From positions 1-64,000 of the forward strand of contig SJCO01000020.1 in NCBI GenBank assembly GCA_005217565.1: a stretch of DNA of 64,000 nt, given 5' to 3'. This document shows positions 25,387 to 36,638 of the stretch, piece by piece. The DNA comes from Puteibacter caeruleilacunae. GTDB lineage: Bacteria; Bacteroidota; Bacteroidia; Bacteroidales; Prolixibacteraceae. The position numbers and the translations under genes were made by a program. The notes under the pieces were generated by a model. It ran no database searches. It saw nothing but the letters and a program-made list of their open reading frames with translations, and was not told the DNA's origin. How positions within the stretch are numbered: position 1 is the stretch's first letter; each line of letters begins with the position of its first letter.

Positions 25387-28044
25387 TTACTTGACTGTGA
25401 ATTTGATGTTTTCACCTTCATTTAGTGTTAGGGGCTTTTTGAATTTGGTTTCTTTCTCACCAAGCATGAACGTGTTAAGGTTGAGTTTTCCACCTATTAC
25501 ATTCAATTCAACAGCGGTACCATTAATCGTTACGGATCCATAGGCATATCCATTCGACCAGAACCAGTTGCCATTCATCGCATTAAATTTCATATTCTTT
25601 GATACAGCAGAATACTCAAAACCAGTCCAGGCTACTACTCCACCCCATGCAGCCATTGCTCTTGCATAGCGGTGACCATATTCGCCTTCATTGTATGGAT
25701 TCCTTTTTTGTCCGTCATACCTGTCACGTATAGCACTAAACACCTTCAATCCATTCTCTTTCTGTCCTTCGTAGATCATGTGAACAGCAGTACTATATTC
25801 AAAACCAGTCATGATTTCGGTATAATACGGAAATGGGAAGTCGAGTAATTCTCCATGAGGATAAGATGCCATTATTAATCCGGCCTCCTTACCAACACCA
25901 AAGCTTCGGAATGTATTTGTATGATTGTTAAAATCATCCACCCAATTGTATTTCATGATACTTTCCAAGGTCTTAGCCACATGTTTCTGGTCAAGTACAT
26001 AGCCTAATCCGGCTGTATGAGCCAAATACTGTCCCACCAACTGATCAACCAAACAACCTTTACCAAGCTGAGCAATTCGATTGTGTCCTTCAGGGATGAT
26101 TTGTTCGTAATACTCTCCATTGAAAATATTGGCATCAATCCACGTGCTTCCCTTGTCAAATAAATCCTCACATTCTTTCTTAAAATCCTTATCTCCCAAG
26201 TAGTCCGCCATCTGTATTGAAGCCTTCAATGCGCCTAAATACCATGCAGCCATTTGTGGATTTGGCCCCTCATAATTGATGTCCATGGTATTGTGCTGAG
26301 AACCTTCCATTACTCCATCTTTGTTGGTATCCCATGGGCCAGTCCAAGCAAAACTCATGGCCTTTTTGATAAATGGCCACATCTCTTTTAGCTTTTCATC
26401 ATCGCCCGACAATTGCCAGTCGCGATACACTTTTATCAATGTTCCCATCTGACCATCTGCGGCCCAATGTCTGAAGTTCTTTGCTTTTTCTTTTAACGGC
26501 AATCCTACACGATGACTCATTGCTCCATTGTCGTGTGTTGCATGAAGAAATTCAACTTCCCTGAATTTCATCGATAAATCACCAAATAAATAAGGGATTG
26601 TTGATTCGTAATTCCATACATGAAAACAAGTACCAAAGCCCCATCCTGAGCTTTTAGCAGCTCCCAGCTTTGTACCCTGCACACTTCCTGTACCTTCAAA
26701 ACCAAATGGATAGCCATCGCTTGTTTGAAATACCGTCTGTGATCTTAAATTATTGGTGTTAAACAAAGCCGCTTCTTTGATCGCTTCAGGAATATCACTG
26801 CTACAGAAAGCCGAAATAAAGTCAACGGTTCTTCTTTCAAGAGCGGGTAATTCATCATTAACTTTCTCTGCAACCTGCCAGGCATCAGCATATTTAGTAG
26901 TGTAATAATTTCCAACGATCTCGCTGGTTCCGAATGCAGTGTAGTTACCATTACCATGATCCCATCCTCTACGATTAGGGAAATGCCATGTGACATAGAA
27001 AGTAACCTCCTTCTTTTCTCCAGGTTTTAATTCTTCTTTGACGGCTAAGGTTGCTGGTGGGGTAGCCAAACTGTAAGGTTGTTTGTTTACCGCCACTTCA
27101 TCCATCACATACGATTCTTCTTTGTCGTCTTTCGACTGAAAGCCGAGATCTTTTAATTCTCCATTATCAGTAAAGTCGTCGATAAACTCTCTGAATGTCC
27201 AATTCCATCCTAATTTTGCCCACGACCTTCGATAGGTTACTTTTCCTGATGAATTGGTCGATAGTGCCATGGTGCCCCAATTTACATCGGCTGAATCAAC
27301 ACCATTAGAAAACATATATAATCCCTTCAGATCACCTTCATCCTTAAACTTGTTCTCGTTTTTGTTTGGTCGGCCTCCCCAACCATCAACACCTACAAAG
27401 TTCGGGATCATTCCACACACCGAAAACTCCATTGGCTTGTCCGACTTGTTGGTAATAACATATGTCAGCACTGCCACGGGAATACTACTGTTATCTTCAT
27501 CTCCCGGGATCATCGGATTAAATGCCTTTAATTGCACATCAAGTGGAACATCCTGATGCTTCAGCTTAAGTTGTGCTAAAGGATAAGCTGTCTCAAATAA
27601 AGCTTCCTCAAATCGAGGGAAACCGGCATTATAAACATCACATCCCCAGTCGCCATAATATTTTGATTTGGCAATCGGACCTTCAAGCAGTCTGATTGCC
27701 CCCTTTTCATCGCCTACCTCTTTGTAATAAAGGGCAAAAAATGGTGCATTGGCTATGGTAGGCTCCACAAGTTTCACTCCTGGTGTCCATCCTAATGCTC
27801 CCCTGTTTCCTAGCTCCCAATCACGCAAATCTCCTCGTCCTCCAATTGAAACAGTTCCGGTACCAATTCCTCCCAAAGGCATCGCTACTTCCGCTAGCTT
27901 GTCTCCTTTATAGGTCTTCAATACAGGCCATTTAATTCCTCCATCCTGGGCCATAATCCCAGAAGTCATTAATAATGCAATAAACAGACAAATTGGTTTA
28001 ATAAGCTGTTGTTTTGTGGTTTTAATTAAGATTTTTAGACTCAT
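25387..28044 (-). CDS. GH116 family glycoside hydrolase (GBA2-like beta-glucosidase fold)
   Basis: 885 residues with a cleaved signal peptide (to about SGIMAQ, residue 32), so the enzyme is periplasmic or exported. The N-terminal GBA2 beta-sandwich (about 40-400) starts with [20 protein letters not shown]. The C-terminal (alpha/alpha)6 catalytic domain has [19 protein letters not shown], whose Glu is the candidate nucleophile, and [20 protein letters not shown], whose Asp is the candidate acid/base, as in characterised GH116 enzymes. Members hydrolyse beta-glucosides, beta-xylosides or N-acetylglucosaminides, so the linkage is not fixed. It is last in the SusC/SusD-led operon of this region. 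Confidence 0.9.
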   Translation of the reverse strand: MSLKILIKTTKQQLIKPICLFIALLMTSGIMAQDGGIKWPVLKTYKGDKLAEVAMPLGGIGTGTVSIGGRGDLRDWELGNRGALGWTPGVKLVEPTIANAPFFALYYKEVGDEKGAIRLLEGPIAKSKYYGDWGCDVYNAGFPRFEEALFETAYPLAQLKLKHQDVPLDVQLKAFNPMIPGDEDNSSIPVAVLTYVITNKSDKPMEFSVCGMIPNFVGVDGWGGRPNKNENKFKDEGDLKGLYMFSNGVDSADVNWGTMALSTNSSGKVTYRRSWAKLGWNWTFREFIDDFTDNGELKDLGFQSKDDKEESYVMDEVAVNKQPYSLATPPATLAVKEELKPGEKKEVTFYVTWHFPNRRGWDHGNGNYTAFGTSEIVGNYYTTKYADAWQVAEKVNDELPALERRTVDFISAFCSSDIPEAIKEAALFNTNNLRSQTVFQTSDGYPFGFEGTGSVQGTKLGAAKSSGWGFGTCFHVWNYESTIPYLFGDLSMKFREVEFLHATHDNGAMSHRVGLPLKEKAKNFRHWAADGQMGTLIKVYRDWQLSGDDEKLKEMWPFIKKAMSFAWTGPWDTNKDGVMEGSQHNTMDINYEGPNPQMAAWYLGALKASIQMADYLGDKDFKKECEDLFDKGSTWIDANIFNGEYYEQIIPEGHNRIAQLGKGCLVDQLVGQYLAHTAGLGYVLDQKHVAKTLESIMKYNWVDDFNNHTNTFRSFGVGKEAGLIMASYPHGELLDFPFPYYTEIMTGFEYSTAVHMIYEGQKENGLKVFSAIRDRYDGQKRNPYNEGEYGHRYARAMAAWGGVVAWTGFEYSAVSKNMKFNAMNGNWFWSNGYAYGSVTINGTAVELNVIGGKLNLNTFMLGEKETKFKKPLTLNEGENIKFTVK

Positions 28045-28233
28045 ATTCTTTGGATTTTTGGATTATTAGATCTTTGGATTTTCCGACTTGGTCTACAGTA
28101 TGCGAAGAATCAATCCTAAGGGTTGCAGAATAATTAGATTACTCGATTCTTAGACCTGTCATCCTGTATTTGGAGAGTCGTCTTTTTATCTATGCTACCA
28201 TATTTCAGGGATTTTAGATGATTATACCTGGAA

Positions 28234-28262
28234 AGGGATTCACTGCCGATGAGTGAATCCCT
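28234..28262 (-). terminator. Perfect intergenic hairpin before the GH116 gene
   Basis: AGGGATTCACT (28234-28244) and AGTGAATCCCT (28252-28262) form a perfect 11-bp stem with a seven-base loop. On the minus strand only TTTCC follows, so it is a weak terminator or an RNA-stabilising/attenuating element between the DUF4998 gene and GH116. The remaining leader (28045-28090) carries two copies of CTTTGGATTTT. Confidence 0.55.
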
Positions 28263-28294
28263 AATACTAAATACTAACAACGAATTTAACTGAA

Positions 28295-29614
28295 TTATTC
28301 CTTAAACGTAAAGAAACTTAACTCTCCCCAAGCTGTTGCTCGTTCGCCATTGTAATTATCAATAATTACGAATCTGAAGAATCGATACTTATTGGTATCG
28401 CTAATAACAGTTTCCCAATGTACTGAACCACGAGCCTCATCAATTAACCTTGTCCAGCCTAGTTCTTCCGACTCAGCTTCCCATTCTTTTAGATTTTTAA
28501 GCTTCTGCTCTTTAACAAGACCTGCAACTAATTTATCCTCCTCACGCATCATTGAGATATCGTGGATATCCACAGTTGTAGCAGCATCAGTTGTATCGGC
28601 AATAGCCCATACCTGATATCTTTGTACTGAATATCTTGATGCATTGTAATTAGGATAAAAACCATCCATCTTGAACTTATGAATTAGGTACTCAGCACCT
28701 AAATCCAACGTGAAATGGAATGGTCGGTCTGCAATTGCACCTCCAGGTTCAACAATAGTATTAGATCCTGGATTTCCATCAAATCCTGATGTCAAGTATA
28801 CACTTGCAGCTGCAGGATGACACTCATTTTGCATATCAAATGGTAAATTAGCCAACGACCAATCAGCTTTACTGATAGGTAGTACAACTTTTGGGAAGTA
28901 CATCTCGGTGGCTGATGATTGCAAGCTATCTAAAGCACCTTCTTCAGGATAGTACCATGTCTTCACAAAAAATGGAGATGCAATATCATATCCTTTGATT
29001 TTTGTTACCTCGGCATCTTTACCAACATTTACACTTTGCTCTACACCATCTACATCGGTATATTTCAAAACAGTCGACAAGGTTTTGGCATCAGGTAAAC
29101 CCCATTCAATCACTACTGAATCAATTGCTGTATCGGCAGTCTCATGTGATACAATTGATCTTGCCCTACGACCAAACAACTCATGTGCAAAATTCTCACC
29201 ATAGATGCGTTGTCCGTGCTCATACGTCGCCGAACGATTTCCATCTTTATCGGAAAGGACAAATGTAAATTTCTTTGATCCTTCCTGAACCTCGGTAAGT
29301 GATATCTTAAGCGTATCCATTCCTGGTTTCTCGCGAACAACATCATAGTTAAAATCCTTATCCACTCCGCTTTCTTTCCACTTAATGGTCAGCGATGAGA
29401 CCCTTGGATCGGCTGTAATTGCCACCTTAAAATTAATTCGATGGTTTCCGGAAACACTTGTTACTCCTTTTATACCTCCTAAATCGGATTTCAATTCTGC
29501 GTCGACATACCCCTTATAATCATCTGCTACAGATTCGCAGGATGTTACCAGATAAGCGCTAAATAGCATGACTACAGACCAAAGTAATAATGTTGTATAT
29601 TTCATTTTTTTCAT
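28295..29614 (-). CDS. Surface lipoprotein with DUF4998 domain (SusE/F position)
   Basis: 439 residues with a lipoprotein signal (VTSCES, about residue 26). The N-terminal part has two beta-sandwich repeats of the DUF4998 type, with FVLSDKDGNRSATYEHGQRI marking the end of the first. The C-terminal part (about 270-439), with FHFTLDLGAEYLIHKFKMDG and YRFFRFVIIDNYN, looks like a discoidin-type carbohydrate-binding domain (DUF5000-like). It is the second of two surface proteins after SusD and probably binds the polysaccharide at the cell surface. It begins 17 bp after the upstream gene. Confidence 0.82.
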   Translation of the reverse strand: MKKMKYTTLLLWSVVMLFSAYLVTSCESVADDYKGYVDAELKSDLGGIKGVTSVSGNHRINFKVAITADPRVSSLTIKWKESGVDKDFNYDVVREKPGMDTLKISLTEVQEGSKKFTFVLSDKDGNRSATYEHGQRIYGENFAHELFGRRARSIVSHETADTAIDSVVIEWGLPDAKTLSTVLKYTDVDGVEQSVNVGKDAEVTKIKGYDIASPFFVKTWYYPEEGALDSLQSSATEMYFPKVVLPISKADWSLANLPFDMQNECHPAAASVYLTSGFDGNPGSNTIVEPGGAIADRPFHFTLDLGAEYLIHKFKMDGFYPNYNASRYSVQRYQVWAIADTTDAATTVDIHDISMMREEDKLVAGLVKEQKLKNLKEWEAESEELGWTRLIDEARGSVHWETVISDTNKYRFFRFVIIDNYNGERATAWGELSFFTFKE

Positions 29615-29631
29615 ACCTCTAATCTTAAATA

Positions 29632-30921
29632 TTATTTATCCAGAACTTGTCCGTAAAAGCTTACCTCCGTAGCATTAAATGCTAAAATTGTTGAGTAATT
29701 CTTCTTAAATGCAAAGCGTAAATATCTAACAGGAACACTTGGCATTGGCACTTCAAGTCCGTTATGTATAATCTCTCTCTTTCTGGCATTATGATTTTTT
29801 GGAACTTCAAACTCAAAGTCCTCTACCAACTTAGTCCAGCCATCAAAAGAGCCATCAGCATTTGGTGTTTCATTGGTTCCCCATACATCAATGATTTTCC
29901 ATCCTCCACCAGCAAAATAACCACTGGTTAATGGGTGGTAGGTAAAGCGACTTAATACTCTTGGTCCACCTAAATCAATCGTATACAGGTGAGCTGTTAC
30001 ACGCTTTGGATCAAACGGACTACGATACTCTTCAACTGGTTCAGGATCGTATGTTTCTGCCTCAGGACCATCATAACCACGCCATCCTTCTGCTCCATTC
30101 AAATCAATCTTTCCATCATACATTCTTTCAGGCGACCATAGACCATGACTTGGGAAATCATCAGGATAGGTTCCTCCAAACTCTGGCATATCGTGAGGAA
30201 GGCGATAACGCTCCATAACATCTCCTGGCAGTTTCTCCTCGAAAATAGGTTCAATATTCACCTTAACGGTATCTGAAACATTATCCCAACGGTCTTTATA
30301 AAAGATAAAGAAGTCGTAAGGCTTAACATCAAATCCACGAATAATGAATGGCTTAGGTTTTTCTAATCCGAAGTTTCTCACATCCAATAGTACAATTGAA
30401 TCGGCACTGGCATCTTTAGTCTTCAAGTTAACCATGATGTACATATCTAATGCTGATTCTGAATCATTTTCAAATGAAAACTTAGCACCACCAAAGTCTG
30501 GCTCTACAACTGTAGACTGAGCTGCTGTAATTACAGGTGCTGTTAAAGGCACAAACTCGGTAGATACAGGATCTGATTCATTTCCTGAGTGATCGAAAGT
30601 AACCAATCTTACCTTAGTTGATTCAAGCTTTATCAATCCGGTTAAGATTACTTCATTTTTATAGATCGAAGAACGCACTACTGCATCCTGTCCTCCTGGT
30701 AGCGTATAGTAAGCTTTCACCCCTAACAGATCGTTGTTCTCGGGTAGTGTATAAGATATTTTTGCCCCTCCGGGAATAGGTGTTACCTCTACATTTGAAA
30801 GAGGTGCTGGTTTTGTACCGTCCTTACTAAGGTAGTCTGGCCCTAGTGCATCGTCGCATGCGATAAACGCACCACTCAAACAAAATACAAAACAAAGTAT
30901 AAATAGAATTTTATCTTTCAT
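29632..30921 (-). CDS. Surface lipoprotein with DUF4959, DUF5126 and DUF5000 domains
   Basis: About 429 residues with a lipobox (GAFIACDD). Domain order: a DUF4959 beta-sandwich (about 35-125), a DUF5126 region with APVITAAQSTVVEPDFGGAK (about 130-230), and a C-terminal DUF5000/discoidin-like domain with IDLGGPRVLSRFTYHPL. This trio is standard in PULs immediately after SusD. I chose the start at 30921 (MKDKILFILC); 16 further residues are open upstream, but they lie inside the 125-bp repeat and form its hairpin, so they are more likely untranslated. It likely binds the substrate at the surface. Confidence 0.85.
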   Translation of the reverse strand: MKDKILFILCFVFCLSGAFIACDDALGPDYLSKDGTKPAPLSNVEVTPIPGGAKISYTLPENNDLLGVKAYYTLPGGQDAVVRSSIYKNEVILTGLIKLESTKVRLVTFDHSGNESDPVSTEFVPLTAPVITAAQSTVVEPDFGGAKFSFENDSESALDMYIMVNLKTKDASADSIVLLDVRNFGLEKPKPFIIRGFDVKPYDFFIFYKDRWDNVSDTVKVNIEPIFEEKLPGDVMERYRLPHDMPEFGGTYPDDFPSHGLWSPERMYDGKIDLNGAEGWRGYDGPEAETYDPEPVEEYRSPFDPKRVTAHLYTIDLGGPRVLSRFTYHPLTSGYFAGGGWKIIDVWGTNETPNADGSFDGWTKLVEDFEFEVPKNHNARKREIIHNGLEVPMPSVPVRYLRFAFKKNYSTILAFNATEVSFYGQVLDK

Positions 30922-31043
30922 CTGTTTATAATTTTTTGATTTCTGAATGTTCAAAAAATTTGAATACATTCAGGAACTCACATAAATTTTAATCTTCCGC
31001 ATGTGTGTATTTTCGGATGATGAAAATTCATGTTCGTTTCATC
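30919..31043 (-). repeat. 125-bp duplicated leader element, copy 1
   Basis: It is nearly identical (about nine differences over 125 bp by eye) to 49003-49127. On the minus strand it begins 30 bp after the SusD stop and ends exactly at the start codon of the DUF4959 lipoprotein. It includes a hairpin: CTGAATG/TTCAAA with TTTGAA/CATTCAG at 30943-30973, 13 bp plus a two-base bulge. It also carries a GATGAAA/TTTCATC inverted repeat near 31019-31043. Probably an RNA-level control or processing element shared by two PUL genes. Confidence 0.8.
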
Positions 31044-31073
31044 GTTTACTTTTTTAAAAGTTTGAAACTTCGT

Positions 31074-33008
31074 TTACCATCCTGGATTTTGTACAAGTTT
31101 TGGATTGTACAAAATGTTAGTCAGTGGAATAGGCCACAAATAATCCTTAGCCTCGAAAGTCTGCTGATAGATATTATTAATCTGATAGTAGTTTTCGGCT
31201 TGTCCTGCATATACATTCCATCCCTTGACGAAACGATTATTCATAAACTCCTGTGCTCTTTTCCATCTTCTTAAATCCCAGAAACGATGTCCCTCAAATA
31301 CCAACTCAATCATACGCTCATGGTGAATAATCTCACGTAATCCATCCTGATCGCTAACTTTCCCTGGATTCTTCGCATGTGCTGACCATGCCTCTTGAAC
31401 ATGAGGGATAGCTGCACGTTCACGTACTTTATCAATCCATTCATATACATTGGCACCAGGACCTGATACTTCATTCAATGCTTCGGCATACATCAAATAC
31501 AAATCGGCTAAACGAATAACCGGCCATGAGTACTGATGCTGTGAGAAACCAGATGTTGCCTCAACCATCATTGTTTCATAGTGTACCATCTTCTTGGCAA
31601 AATAGCCTGTTGCCGACCAAGTGTTTACATTAGGATCGCCTGTATAACCTGCTGTTGCGCCACCTCGTGTTTGACATATCCATGTGTTAAATTCATTATA
31701 TCTGTCATGACCAAACCAGTAACCATTATCGAAACCAATAGAGGCATAGAAACGAGGCTCTCTGTCGAAGTGCAAGCCCACTGTACTCATTCCTTGTCCA
31801 ATTTTCAAACTATTCTTTGCATCTCCTTCACGAAGTACATAGCGTGCAGAATAATTGTAATCTTTATCCTCTGCAATAGGAACTCCATTTTCAGAGTAGA
31901 ACATCTCGGCGACCCTCATGGTTGGTGAATAATACGAACCAATCAATCGGTGTGCAAATGTTGAAATTTTACCCAACGGGTCATTCATCTTAGCAAAATA
32001 ATTCTGCTGGCTAGCCATCTTACGTCCAGTGGCTTTCCAGATAACTTCGGTGTTGTCTTCAGGTTCTGTGACTGCTCCTCTAATGCTTAACTTATCTTTG
32101 GTGAATTGAGTTAATCCATATGCTCCGATCTTATCAAGGGGGAATTGATATAGTTCGTGACCTTCGGCATGTGCTGCTTCAATTGCCTGACGACAAGCCT
32201 CTGCTGCTGTAACCCATTTTTCCGCATCATAGGTAGTGTTGATTAGTTCTTTACCATTTGAATCAACAAAACCTGCATAATCGGTATTACCATTGAATAG
32301 CGGACTAGCTGCTGTGATCAGAATCTTTGCTTTTATGGCTGAAGCTACTGCAACATTAATACGACCTTCTTCTATATTACCATCAGTTGTAGATCCCAGA
32401 TGTGGCAAAGCCTCATCAATCAACTGAACAATATAAGCTACCACATCATCAACAGGCTCACGCTCAACACGTGCATCCTCAGGAGATATACTTACCGGTA
32501 GATTCTCTCGAACAATAGGAATTGGGCCGTACATGCGCATTAAGTAGAAGTGGTAATATGCTTTCAATACCTTTGCCTCTGCTGCCCACTGGTCTTTTTC
32601 TTCCTGCGACATATCGTATGGCTGATTAATATTCTCAAGCATTGTATTACAGAAACGGATTCCCTGGAATAGGTTTGATTTACCACTCCAATAGTTCAAC
32701 AATCCTTGTCCTTCTGATTGCAATCCCTGAGCAATTTGTAATCCTGGTAGTCCGCCCAGGTTTTTATACTGCGCCTGATCGTTCACCCATAGCTCATCAC
32801 CCCCTAAAATTGCAGGATTATTGGTATTACTGAACTCTGGTAATTTTGAATATATAGTTGCCAGAAATCCTTCGGCCGTCTGCTTATTCTCGAAGGCAAT
32901 TTCTATTGTTGGAGAATCATCTGGTACTACATCCAGATAATCACTACACGATTGATTTAGAAACAATGCGGGTAGTACAAAAGCACATATTTTTATAATA
33001 TTTTTCAT
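31074..33008 (-). CDS. SusD/RagB family surface glycan-binding lipoprotein
   Basis: 644 residues, signal with lipobox (LNQSCSDYLD). Typical RagB/SusD architecture: the helical TPR-like core includes AEAKVLKAYYHFYLMRMYGP (about 140-160), followed by the PIPIVRENLP loop, and the C-terminal RagB domain ends with HERMIELVFEGHRFWDLRRW and AKDYLWPIPLTNILYNPKL. It presents the glycan to SusC at the cell surface. It starts 11 bp after the SusC stop. At 644 residues it is longer than the roughly 477-residue SusD at 18.2 kb, which belongs to a different branch. Confidence 0.95.
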   Translation of the reverse strand: MKNIIKICAFVLPALFLNQSCSDYLDVVPDDSPTIEIAFENKQTAEGFLATIYSKLPEFSNTNNPAILGGDELWVNDQAQYKNLGGLPGLQIAQGLQSEGQGLLNYWSGKSNLFQGIRFCNTMLENINQPYDMSQEEKDQWAAEAKVLKAYYHFYLMRMYGPIPIVRENLPVSISPEDARVEREPVDDVVAYIVQLIDEALPHLGSTTDGNIEEGRINVAVASAIKAKILITAASPLFNGNTDYAGFVDSNGKELINTTYDAEKWVTAAEACRQAIEAAHAEGHELYQFPLDKIGAYGLTQFTKDKLSIRGAVTEPEDNTEVIWKATGRKMASQQNYFAKMNDPLGKISTFAHRLIGSYYSPTMRVAEMFYSENGVPIAEDKDYNYSARYVLREGDAKNSLKIGQGMSTVGLHFDREPRFYASIGFDNGYWFGHDRYNEFNTWICQTRGGATAGYTGDPNVNTWSATGYFAKKMVHYETMMVEATSGFSQHQYSWPVIRLADLYLMYAEALNEVSGPGANVYEWIDKVRERAAIPHVQEAWSAHAKNPGKVSDQDGLREIIHHERMIELVFEGHRFWDLRRWKRAQEFMNNRFVKGWNVYAGQAENYYQINNIYQQTFEAKDYLWPIPLTNILYNPKLVQNPGW

Positions 33009-33019
33009 TTCTCGACTGC

Positions 33020-36000
33020 TTATAGATTGATTAATAGACCTACATTAAATACTCGTTGCAGAGGGTAGTTAAATCCATTTCCTCCTACCTCAGGATCCCA
33101 TAGTTTAAACTTCGACCATGTCGCCAAATTGGTTCCCGATGCATATAAACGTAGATTAGTAATACCTCTGATATTCCTAAAGTTATAACCTAACTCTAGC
33201 TGCTTAAATCTTATGAATGATCCATCTCTAAGCCACCATGTACTCACTTGATTGTTGTTTGCAATAGGTGTGGTTGACAAACGAGGATACATCGCAAATG
33301 AATTTCTATTTGCTTCGGTCCAGTGATCATCAGCAAATTCTTTTAGAAGCTGTGATTCAGTAAAATATTTCATTCCCATTGCATCTCCTTCATGACGTTG
33401 AATGAAAGGAGCATTGGCTGCAGGATCTACATAGATAGATGTATTGGCATTCCCTTGGAAAAATGCTGAAAGGTCGAAGTTCTTATAACCAAATGAGAAT
33501 CCAAATCCGTATGTAACTTGTGGACTTCCAGGATCACCAATAGCTACTCGGTCGAGGTCACTAATTTCACCATCTTTGTTGATATCAACATACTTAATAT
33601 CACCTCCCATAGGTGCTGCACCGAAATATTGAGTTGGTGAATTGGCAACATCTTCCTCATCGATAAATAAACGCTCAGCAACATAACCAATACGCTGACC
33701 AATTCTAATGCCTGTTAATCCACGGTGAGGAGCATTTCTCATGTCATAATTTGGCTCTTCATAGAACTCATAGCGACCATCAGAAAGTGTAAAATTACCT
33801 CGTACCGACACCCACATATCACTACTAAGTGATTTATTTCCATCAACGGCAATATCAATACCGTCGGTAATTGCTTTACCTACATTGTCGCGATTTTGTG
33901 ATTCCAAACCAAGACTGAATGGAGTTAGACGTGTTTGAAGGATGTTATCCCTTTTCTGACGAAAATATTCACCTGTTACTTTTATACCATCGTTAAATAA
34001 GTACATCTCAATACCCAGGTTTAAGGTCTTGGCCTCTTCCCATGTAATGTTAGGGTTAGCATAGTTTAATACCGATATACCATTAACTGTGCGTGCTGAA
34101 GATCCTTCGCCAAAGGTATAAGCCAAATGACTGGCACTGTTGTTTACTTCCGAGATATAGAAGAAACGATCGGCATTACTACCAATAGCATCGTTACCCA
34201 CAATACCGTATGATCCTCTTACCTTTAAACGACTGATAAAGTTCTTTGATACGCCACTAAAAAATGGCTCACTCGATACCAGCCATCCTGCACCTACCGA
34301 AGGGAAGAATCCAAAGCGGTTGTCCTTATCGAAACGTTCCGAACCATTGTATCCAAAGTTGAATTCAAGGAAGTACTTGGTCTTATAGTCGTAGGTAAAC
34401 CTTCCTGAAAGTCCAAGGTTTCGTTGTGGCAGTGAGGTATCCAATGTTTTTGCTGCCGAGTTAGTAGACTCACGAGCAATTGCTACAAGCATAGCACTAA
34501 CAGTATTGTCGCCAAAAGTACGATCAAAGTTCAATGCCGCTTCAGAATAGAATACATTAGTAACATTTGATCCTCCGGGTGCAAACTGCAATGCACGGTC
34601 GCCATTTTCGTTTAACTGCTCTAGCATGTAGCTATTATCAACAGGATTATAAAACAGTTCATCTGCATAATACAAGAATGGTCGTGTATTTCGTGACAAG
34701 GAATAGAATGAGGTTCTGTTATTATTCCCTAATATACGAAAACGCAATCCCTCGGTAATCATGTCTAAATCCTGACTAATTTCGAACTGTAAAGATGAAA
34801 GTGATCTACTCCACTCCTGATAACCTGAAACCAACTGTTGATAAGGATTCAAGAAATAACCATCGTTAATCTTCTGGCTACCAAACAACACATTTGGTGA
34901 ATTCTTATGTAATTCATCAGGTTTGTATACTGCAGCAAAACGCACCGGACTTGTACGCATAGCATATGTAAATAGACTTGAAGCCGGAACCGCAGGACCT
35001 TTATACTCATCACGTGTAGCATTCACCCTGAATGTAGCTTTAGTAGACTTCGATAAGTTTACGCTGATATTAGATCGTACACCATAACGCTTAAGGTCAA
35101 TATTATTCTCTACTAATCCTCGTGGATCATCTTTAAGAATACCATTATCCTTGTTGAAATTTGCAGAGAAGTAATACTGTGCAACTTTTCCACCACCTCG
35201 TACACTCAGATTCATCTTCTGGTTTACTGCAACATCTTTAATCATCTCCTTTTGCCAATCGGTTTGAGGAAATACTTCGGAGTTCACACCATTGATGGTG
35301 TTGTAGATTTTCTCCTGCGAGAAAGGAAGCACTGCACCAGGTGTGCGCGTACGAACAGCCTCGTTATAGTTGTTCATAAATGTGATAGGATCAGCTAATT
35401 TAGGTTCATTAATATTCGAACTAAATGAGTTCTCCATACGCAATGAAATTCTGGGTTTACCTTCATGTCCTTTTTTGGTTGTTACCAAGATAATACCGTT
35501 AGCACCACGAGCACCATATACCGCAGTAGATGTCGCATCTTTTAGCACTGAAAAGCTTTCGATATCGTCAGGACTGATACGTGCCAGATCATCGGCAGTA
35601 AGTTCAACCCCATCAATCAAAATTAATGGTTTAGCTCCTTGCGCAAATGTAGTAATACCACGAACGAAGAACTGAGCGTTATCGCGTCCTGGCTCACCAC
35701 TGGTTTGGTAAGAAATTACACCGGCAATTCTACCCGACAGGGCAGTGGTTAAGTTACTGGAGGAGGTCTTCAACTCTCCTGGATTTACTGTTGAGATAGA
35801 TCCTACTACACTTTCCTTTTTCTGCGTACCAAATGCAACAACCACAACTTCATCAAGCTTCTCTGTTTGGTCTGCCATCTCAATATCAAGCTTCGTTTGA
35901 TTTACAACAGTTACTTCTTGATCTTGCATACCGATGAAAGAAAAGATTAACACATCCCCCTTCTTTACAGACAATGAATAGTTACCTTCAAAATCGGTTG

Positions 36001-36235
36001 TTGTTCCATTTGTAGTTCCCTTCACATAGACAGTAACACCTGGCAGTGCTTTCTTTGTCTTGTCGGTTACTGTTCCTTTTACAACATGCTGTTGTTGTTG
36101 AGTTACTTGATCGTCGCTTGCCGATACCCGATACCCTGAAGATAGAAATATCAGCACATTAAATGTTGCGATGAGCAACAATTTACTCAGTGAAGGCACT
36201 AAAGATCGTCCTTCTCTCACATTGATTTTTCTCAT
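33020..36235 (-). CDS. SusC/RagA TonB-dependent transporter (no STN domain)
   Basis: 1071 residues: a signal peptide to about 40, a carboxypeptidase-regulatory-like domain (about 50-125, VTVYVKGTTNGTTTDFEGNY), the TonB-box region VVVVAFGTQKK, the plug (about 150-255, from LKTSSSNLTTALSGRIAGVI to SFSVLKDATSTAVYGARGAN) and a barrel ending in NVGLLINL. Without an STN domain it is not FecR-controlled, which fits the adjacent hybrid two-component regulator. It takes up oligosaccharides made at the surface by the PUL enzymes. Confidence 0.95.
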   Translation of the reverse strand: MRKINVREGRSLVPSLSKLLLIATFNVLIFLSSGYRVSASDDQVTQQQQHVVKGTVTDKTKKALPGVTVYVKGTTNGTTTDFEGNYSLSVKKGDVLIFSFIGMQDQEVTVVNQTKLDIEMADQTEKLDEVVVVAFGTQKKESVVGSISTVNPGELKTSSSNLTTALSGRIAGVISYQTSGEPGRDNAQFFVRGITTFAQGAKPLILIDGVELTADDLARISPDDIESFSVLKDATSTAVYGARGANGIILVTTKKGHEGKPRISLRMENSFSSNINEPKLADPITFMNNYNEAVRTRTPGAVLPFSQEKIYNTINGVNSEVFPQTDWQKEMIKDVAVNQKMNLSVRGGGKVAQYYFSANFNKDNGILKDDPRGLVENNIDLKRYGVRSNISVNLSKSTKATFRVNATRDEYKGPAVPASSLFTYAMRTSPVRFAAVYKPDELHKNSPNVLFGSQKINDGYFLNPYQQLVSGYQEWSRSLSSLQFEISQDLDMITEGLRFRILGNNNRTSFYSLSRNTRPFLYYADELFYNPVDNSYMLEQLNENGDRALQFAPGGSNVTNVFYSEAALNFDRTFGDNTVSAMLVAIARESTNSAAKTLDTSLPQRNLGLSGRFTYDYKTKYFLEFNFGYNGSERFDKDNRFGFFPSVGAGWLVSSEPFFSGVSKNFISRLKVRGSYGIVGNDAIGSNADRFFYISEVNNSASHLAYTFGEGSSARTVNGISVLNYANPNITWEEAKTLNLGIEMYLFNDGIKVTGEYFRQKRDNILQTRLTPFSLGLESQNRDNVGKAITDGIDIAVDGNKSLSSDMWVSVRGNFTLSDGRYEFYEEPNYDMRNAPHRGLTGIRIGQRIGYVAERLFIDEEDVANSPTQYFGAAPMGGDIKYVDINKDGEISDLDRVAIGDPGSPQVTYGFGFSFGYKNFDLSAFFQGNANTSIYVDPAANAPFIQRHEGDAMGMKYFTESQLLKEFADDHWTEANRNSFAMYPRLSTTPIANNNQVSTWWLRDGSFIRFKQLELGYNFRNIRGITNLRLYASGTNLATWSKFKLWDPEVGGNGFNYPLQRVFNVGLLINL

Positions 36236-36638
36236 GCGTTTTTAATAGATTTGTAAATAGATTAGATTAAAGTCTTGATGCCCTAAGGCATTTACTTTTT
36301 TTATAAAATTCATCCGTTTGTATTGAAAAATACTTTCTCCTTACATCATGCTGTTTTGTTACATAGGCAGTGTTGTTAGTTAGCATTCTGATTAAAAATT
36401 GTAAGGACAAATTTGGAAGGAATTTGAGTTGTTGTTGGGGTTCATTTCATGTATAAAAGTGTCCTAATCGTGAAATATTCGATAGAAAATCAATTTCACA
36501 CAACAATTCATCACACTGACAGACAGCACATTATAATATTTTCACTTTTATAACAAGGATAGAGCTTGATCTTCACCTCCTTTAAAGGACTGTTTAGATA
36601 GAATTCGGGAAAGATTATAGGCTATTAAATGACAAAAA
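36236..36638. other. Leader region between the HTCS and susC
   Basis: No gene. This stretch must contain the HTCS-dependent promoter of susC. I see only a small AATGCC/GGCAT hairpin (36278-36291) and no convincing TAnnTTTG element. The HTCS gene (36639-40481) reads in the same direction, so the stretch is also its 3' flank. Confidence 0.35.
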
